From assembly GCF_050947875.1 (NCBI RefSeq), contig NW_027460417.1, positions 1-64,000 on the forward strand: 64,000 nt of DNA, given 5' to 3'. The position numbers were made by a program, and so were the translations under genes. The stretch is from Dermacentor variabilis (taxonomy: Eukaryota > Arthropoda > Arachnida > Ixodida > Ixodidae). Each line of letters begins with the position of its first letter. The first letter of the stretch is position 1. This document shows, piece after piece, positions 60,330 to 64,000 of this stretch. The notes under the pieces were generated by a model, which saw only the letters and a program-made list of their open reading frames with translations, was not told the origin of the DNA and made no database searches.

Positions 60330-63300
60330 ACGCGTTTAAGCGTGCACATGCATCTTTTGGTAGACGCGGACGCAGTTTTTGCAAAACCACACGATATGCA
60401 TGCAAATTGTGCTTTTGGCAGAACGCGCACGTGGATTTCTACCAAAGGACGTGAAAAGCATGCCGATGCTGCTCTTTTTAGCACCCGCTCATGGATTTGT
60501 GCCAAAACGCGTTTTAAGCATGCACATGCATCTTTTGGTGGACGCGGACGCAGTTTTCTGCAAAACCACACGGTATGCATGCAAATGGTGCTTTTGGCAG
60601 AACGCGCACGTGGATTTCTACCAAAGGACGTGAAAAGCATGCCGATGTTGCTCTTTTTAGCACCCGCACATGGATTTGTGCCAAAACGCGTTTTAAGCAT
60701 GCACATGCATCTTTTGGTGGACGCGGATGCAGTTTTCTGCAAAACCACACGATATGCATGCAAATGGTGCTTTTGGCAGAACGCGCACGTGGATTTCTAC
60801 CAAACGACGTGAAAAGCATGCCGATGCTGCTCTTTTTAGCACCCGCGCATGGATTTGTGCCAAAACGCGTTTTAAGCATGAGCATGCATCTTTTGGTAGA
60901 CGCGGACGCAGTTTTCTGCAAAACCGCACGATATGCATGCAAATGGTGCTTTTGGCAGAACGCGCACGTGGATTTCTACCAAACGACGTGAAAAGCATGC
61001 CGATGCTGCTCTTTTTAGCACCCGCGCATGGATTTGTGCCAAAACGCGTTTTAAGCATGCACATGCATCTTTTGGTAGACGCGGACGCAGTTTTCTGCAA
61101 AACCACACGATATGCATGCAAATGGTGCTTTTGGCAGAACGCGCACGTGGATTTCTACCAAACTACGTGAAAAGCATGCCGATGCTGCTATTTTTAGCAC
61201 CCGCACATGGATTTGTGCCAAAACGCGTTTTAAGCATGCACATGCATCTTTTGGTGGACGCGGATGCAGTTTTCTGCAAAACCACACGATATGCATGCAA
61301 ATGGTGCTTTTGGCAGAACGCGCACGTGGATGTCTACCAAACGACGTGAAAAGCATGCCGATGCTGCTCTTTTTAGCACCCGCGCATGGATTTGTGCCAA
61401 AACGCGTTTTAAGCATGAGCGCATGCATCTTTTGGTAGACGCGGACGCAGTTTTCTGCAAAACCACACGATATGCATGCAAATGGTGCTTTTGGCAGAAC
61501 GCGCGTGTGGATTTCTACCAAACGACGTGAAAAGCATGCCGATGCTGCTCTTTTTAGCACCCGCACATGGATTTGTGCCAAAACGCGTTTTAAGCATGCG
61601 CATGCATCTTTGGTAGACGCGGACTCAGTTTTCTGCAAAACCACACGATATGCATGCAAATGGTGCTTTTGGCAGAACGCGCGCGTGGATTTCTACCAAA
61701 CGACGTGAAAAGCATGCCGATGCTGCTCTTTTAGCACCCGCACATGGATTTGTGCCAAAACGCGTTTTAAGCACTGCACATGCATCTTTTGGTAGACGGG
61801 ACGCAGTTTCTCTGCAAACCACACGATATGCATGCAAATGGTGCTTTTGGCAGACGCGCACGTGGATTTCTACAAAACGACGTGATAAGCATGCCGATGC
61901 TGCTCTTTTTAGCACCCGCACATGGATTTGCTGCCAAAACGCGTTTTAAGCATGCACATGCATCTTTTGGTAGACGCGGACGCAGTTTTCTGCAAAACCA
62001 CACGATATGCCTGCAAATGGTGCTTTTGGCAGAACGCGCACGTGGATTTCAACCAAACGACGTGAAAAGCATGCCGATGCTGCTGCTTTTAGCACCCGCA
62101 CATGGATTTGTGCCAAAACGCGTTTTAAGCATGCACATGCATCTTTTTGGTAGACGCGGACGCAGTTTTCTGCAAAACGACACGATATGCATGGAAATGG
62201 TGCTTTGGCCGAACCCGCACGTGTATTTCTACCAAACGACGCGAAAAGCATGCCGATGCTGCTCTTTTAGCACCCGCACATGGATTTGTGCCAAAACGCG
62301 TTTTAAGCATGCACATGCATCTTTTGGTAGACGCGACGCAGTTTTCTGCAAAACCACTTGATATGCATGCAAATGGTGCTTTTGGCAGAAAGCGCACGTG
62401 GATTTCTACCAAACGACGTGAAAAGCATGCCGATGCTGCTCTTTTTAGCACCCACACATAGATTTGTGCCAAAACGCGTTTTAAGCACGCACATTCATCT
62501 TTTGGTAGACGCGGACGCAGTTTCTGCAAAACCACACGATATGCACGCAAATGGTGCTTTTGGCAGAACGCGCACGTGGATTTCTACCAAAGGACGTGAA
62601 AAGCATGCCGATGCTGCTCTTTTTAGCACCCGCACATGGATTTGTGCCAAAACGCGTTTTAAGCATGCACATGCATCTTTTGTAGACGCGGCCGCAGTTT
62701 TCTGCAAAACGACACGATATGCATGCAAATGGTGCTTTTGGCCGAACGCGCACGTGGATTTCTACCAAACGACGTGAAAAGCATGCCGATGCTGCTCTTT
62801 TTAGTACCCGCACATGGATTTGTGCCAAAACGCGTTTTAAGCATGCACATGCATCTTTTGGTAGACGCGGACGCAGTTTTCTGCAAAACGACACGATATG
62901 CATGCAAATGGTGCTTTTGACAGAACGCGCAAGTGGATTTCTACCAAACGACGTGAAAAGCATGCCGATGCTGCTCCTGTTAGCACGCGCACATGGATTT
63001 GTGCCAAAACGCGTTTTAAGCATGCACATGCATATTTTGGTAGACGCGGACGCAGTTTTCTGCAAAACGACACGATATGCATGCAAATGGTGCTTTTGGC
63101 CGAACGCACACGTGCATTTCTACCAAACGACGTGTAAAGCATGCCGATGCTCCTCTTTTTAGCACCCGCACATGGATTTGTACCAAAACGCGTTTTAAGC
63201 ATGCACATGCATCTTTTGGTAGACGCGGACGCAGTTTTTGAAAAACCACACGATATGCATGCAAATGGTGCTTTGGCAGAACGCGCACGTGGATTTCTAC

Positions 63301-64000
63301 CAAAGGACGTGAAAAGCATGCCGATGCTGCTCTTTTTAGCACCCGCACATGGATTTGTGCCAAACGCGTTTTAAGCATGCACGTGCATCTTTTGGTAGAC
63401 GCGGACGCAGTTTTTTGCAAAACCACACGATATGCATGCAAATGGTGCTTTTGGCAAACGCGCACGTGGATTTCTACCAAACGACGTGAAAAGCATGCCG
63501 ATGCTGGTCTTTTAGCACCCGCACAAGGATTTGTGCCAAAACGCGTTTTAAGCATGCACATACATCTTTTGGTAGACGCGGACGCAGTTTTCTGCAAAAC
63601 CACACGATATGCATGCAAATGGTGCTTTTGGCAGAACGCGCACGCGCATTTCTACCAAACGACGTGAAAAGCATGCCGATGCTGCTCTTTTTAGCACCCG
63701 CTCATGGATTTGTCCCAAACGCGTTTTAAGCATGCACATGCATCTTTTGGTGGACGCGGACGCAGTTTTCTGCAAAACCACACGGTATGCATGCAAATGG
63801 TGCTTTTGGCAGAACGCGCACGTGGATTTCTACCAAAGGACGTGAAAAGCATGCCGATGCTGCTCTTTTTAGCACCCGCACATGGATTTGTGCCAAAACG
63901 CGTTTTAAGCATGCACATGCATCTTTGGTGGACGCGGATGCAGTTTTCTGCAAAACCACACGATATGCATGCAAATGGTGCTTTTGGCAGAACGCGCACG
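60330..64000 (+). repeat. Right-edge monomers with many small indels
   Basis: About twenty small indels fall between 60,337 and 63,930, against a net drift of only -11 bp in the first 335 monomers. Most are single-base losses in short runs, for example CATCTTTGG (61,608), GCTCTTTTAG (61,727), GACGGGACG (61,797), GTGCTTTGG (62,204 and 63,271), GCCAAACGCG (63,362), GGCAAACGCG (63,454), GTCTTTTAGC (63,510) and CATCTTTGGTGG (63,922). The block at 62.9-63.6 kb is otherwise a copy of 57.0-57.7 kb and 58.97-59.7 kb, which lack these particular losses. Confidence 0.85.

Larger units (their letters stand above)
1..64000 (+). repeat. 179-bp tandem satellite array filling the window
   Basis: The same ~179-bp unit recurs without a break from the first to the last base, always in one orientation. 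The landmark CATGGATTT falls at base 1, 7,339, 59,955 and 63,881, which fits 357 monomers between first and last with a net drift of -23 bp. Single copies differ from each other by a few substitutions and occasional 1-4-bp indels. The array starts and ends inside the repeat, so it continues beyond the window. Unit size near a nucleosome plus linker, long homogeneity and higher-order repeats are typical of eukaryotic centromeric or heterochromatic satellites; the chromosomal location is inference. I do not recognise the family. No gene, RNA gene or mobile element interrupts it, so this entry also accounts for all of the gene-free sequence. Confidence 0.99.

Noticed and set aside
1..64000. Hundreds of open reading frames of 60-270 codons on both strands
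   Set aside because: They recur at the monomer period, overlap in several frames and on both strands, change frame from monomer to monomer and match no protein family I recognise. They are properties of a stop-poor non-coding repeat.
1..64000. CRISPR array
   Set aside because: There is no alternation of short constant repeats with unique spacers; the whole 179-bp unit is conserved.
1..64000. Gene for a tandem-repeat protein
   Set aside because: The unit length is 3 x 59 + 2, so a reading frame cannot be kept over successive monomers, and single-base indels are tolerated.
1..64000. Telomeric repeats, rDNA, tRNA genes or transposon ends
   Set aside because: No TTAGGG-type runs, no rRNA-like or cloverleaf sequence and no insertion breaking the monomer phase were seen.

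Overview
The window is one uninterrupted head-to-tail array of a tandem satellite with a monomer of 179 bp. By the position of one fixed landmark (CATGGATTT, at base 1 and again at base 63,881) it holds 357 complete monomers, with a net length drift of only -23 bp, plus a partial copy at the right edge. Every monomer I read lies on the same strand. I found no unique sequence, gene, RNA gene, transposon, CRISPR array or telomeric repeat. The array runs off both ends of the window. The long open frames on both strands are by-products of a stop-poor repeat whose length is not a multiple of three, so no CDS is annotated.

A nucleosome-scale monomer, tens of kilobases of homogenised array and nested higher-order repeats point to a eukaryotic chromosome, most likely a centromeric, pericentromeric or other heterochromatic block. 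That location is inference. I do not recognise the family and cannot name the organism. A clean monomer (7,323-7,501) is about 48% G+C and has 13 CpG sites, slightly more than its base composition predicts.

The monomer has internal structure. Hand alignment shows it is an old trimer of a ~60-bp unit (58 + 59 + 62 bp, roughly 70-75% identity between the pairs aligned). At 29.04-29.22 kb the array has recombined at equivalent points of those sub-repeats, giving a monomer one sub-repeat short and a neighbouring perfect 60-bp repetition. The monomer is also packed with short dyad symmetries, including the 12-bp palindrome AAAACGCGTTTT.

Layout. (1) 1-12.7 kb: left flank, with an 11-mer repeat (period 1,967-1,968 bp) at 1.5-5.0 kb and a ~5.73-5.91-kb larger period. 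(2) 12.8-43.5 kb: central domain, marked by a variant (GCAAGCAAATGGCG) not noticed elsewhere, with 5-, 7-, 9-, 10-, 14-, 18- and 29-monomer repeats. (3) 43.4-46.3 kb: transition with a dimeric repeat and small indels. (4) 46.35-60.3 kb: right flank, a direct diverged duplicate of the left flank at an offset that steps from ~41.9 to ~44.6 kb, with its own 8-mer, 3-mer and 11-mer expansions. (5) 60.3-64 kb: the same repeats with about twenty small indels, mostly single-base losses in short homopolymers, which looks like lower sequence accuracy or edge decay.

The interest here is the architecture and evolution of a satellite, not an encoded system.
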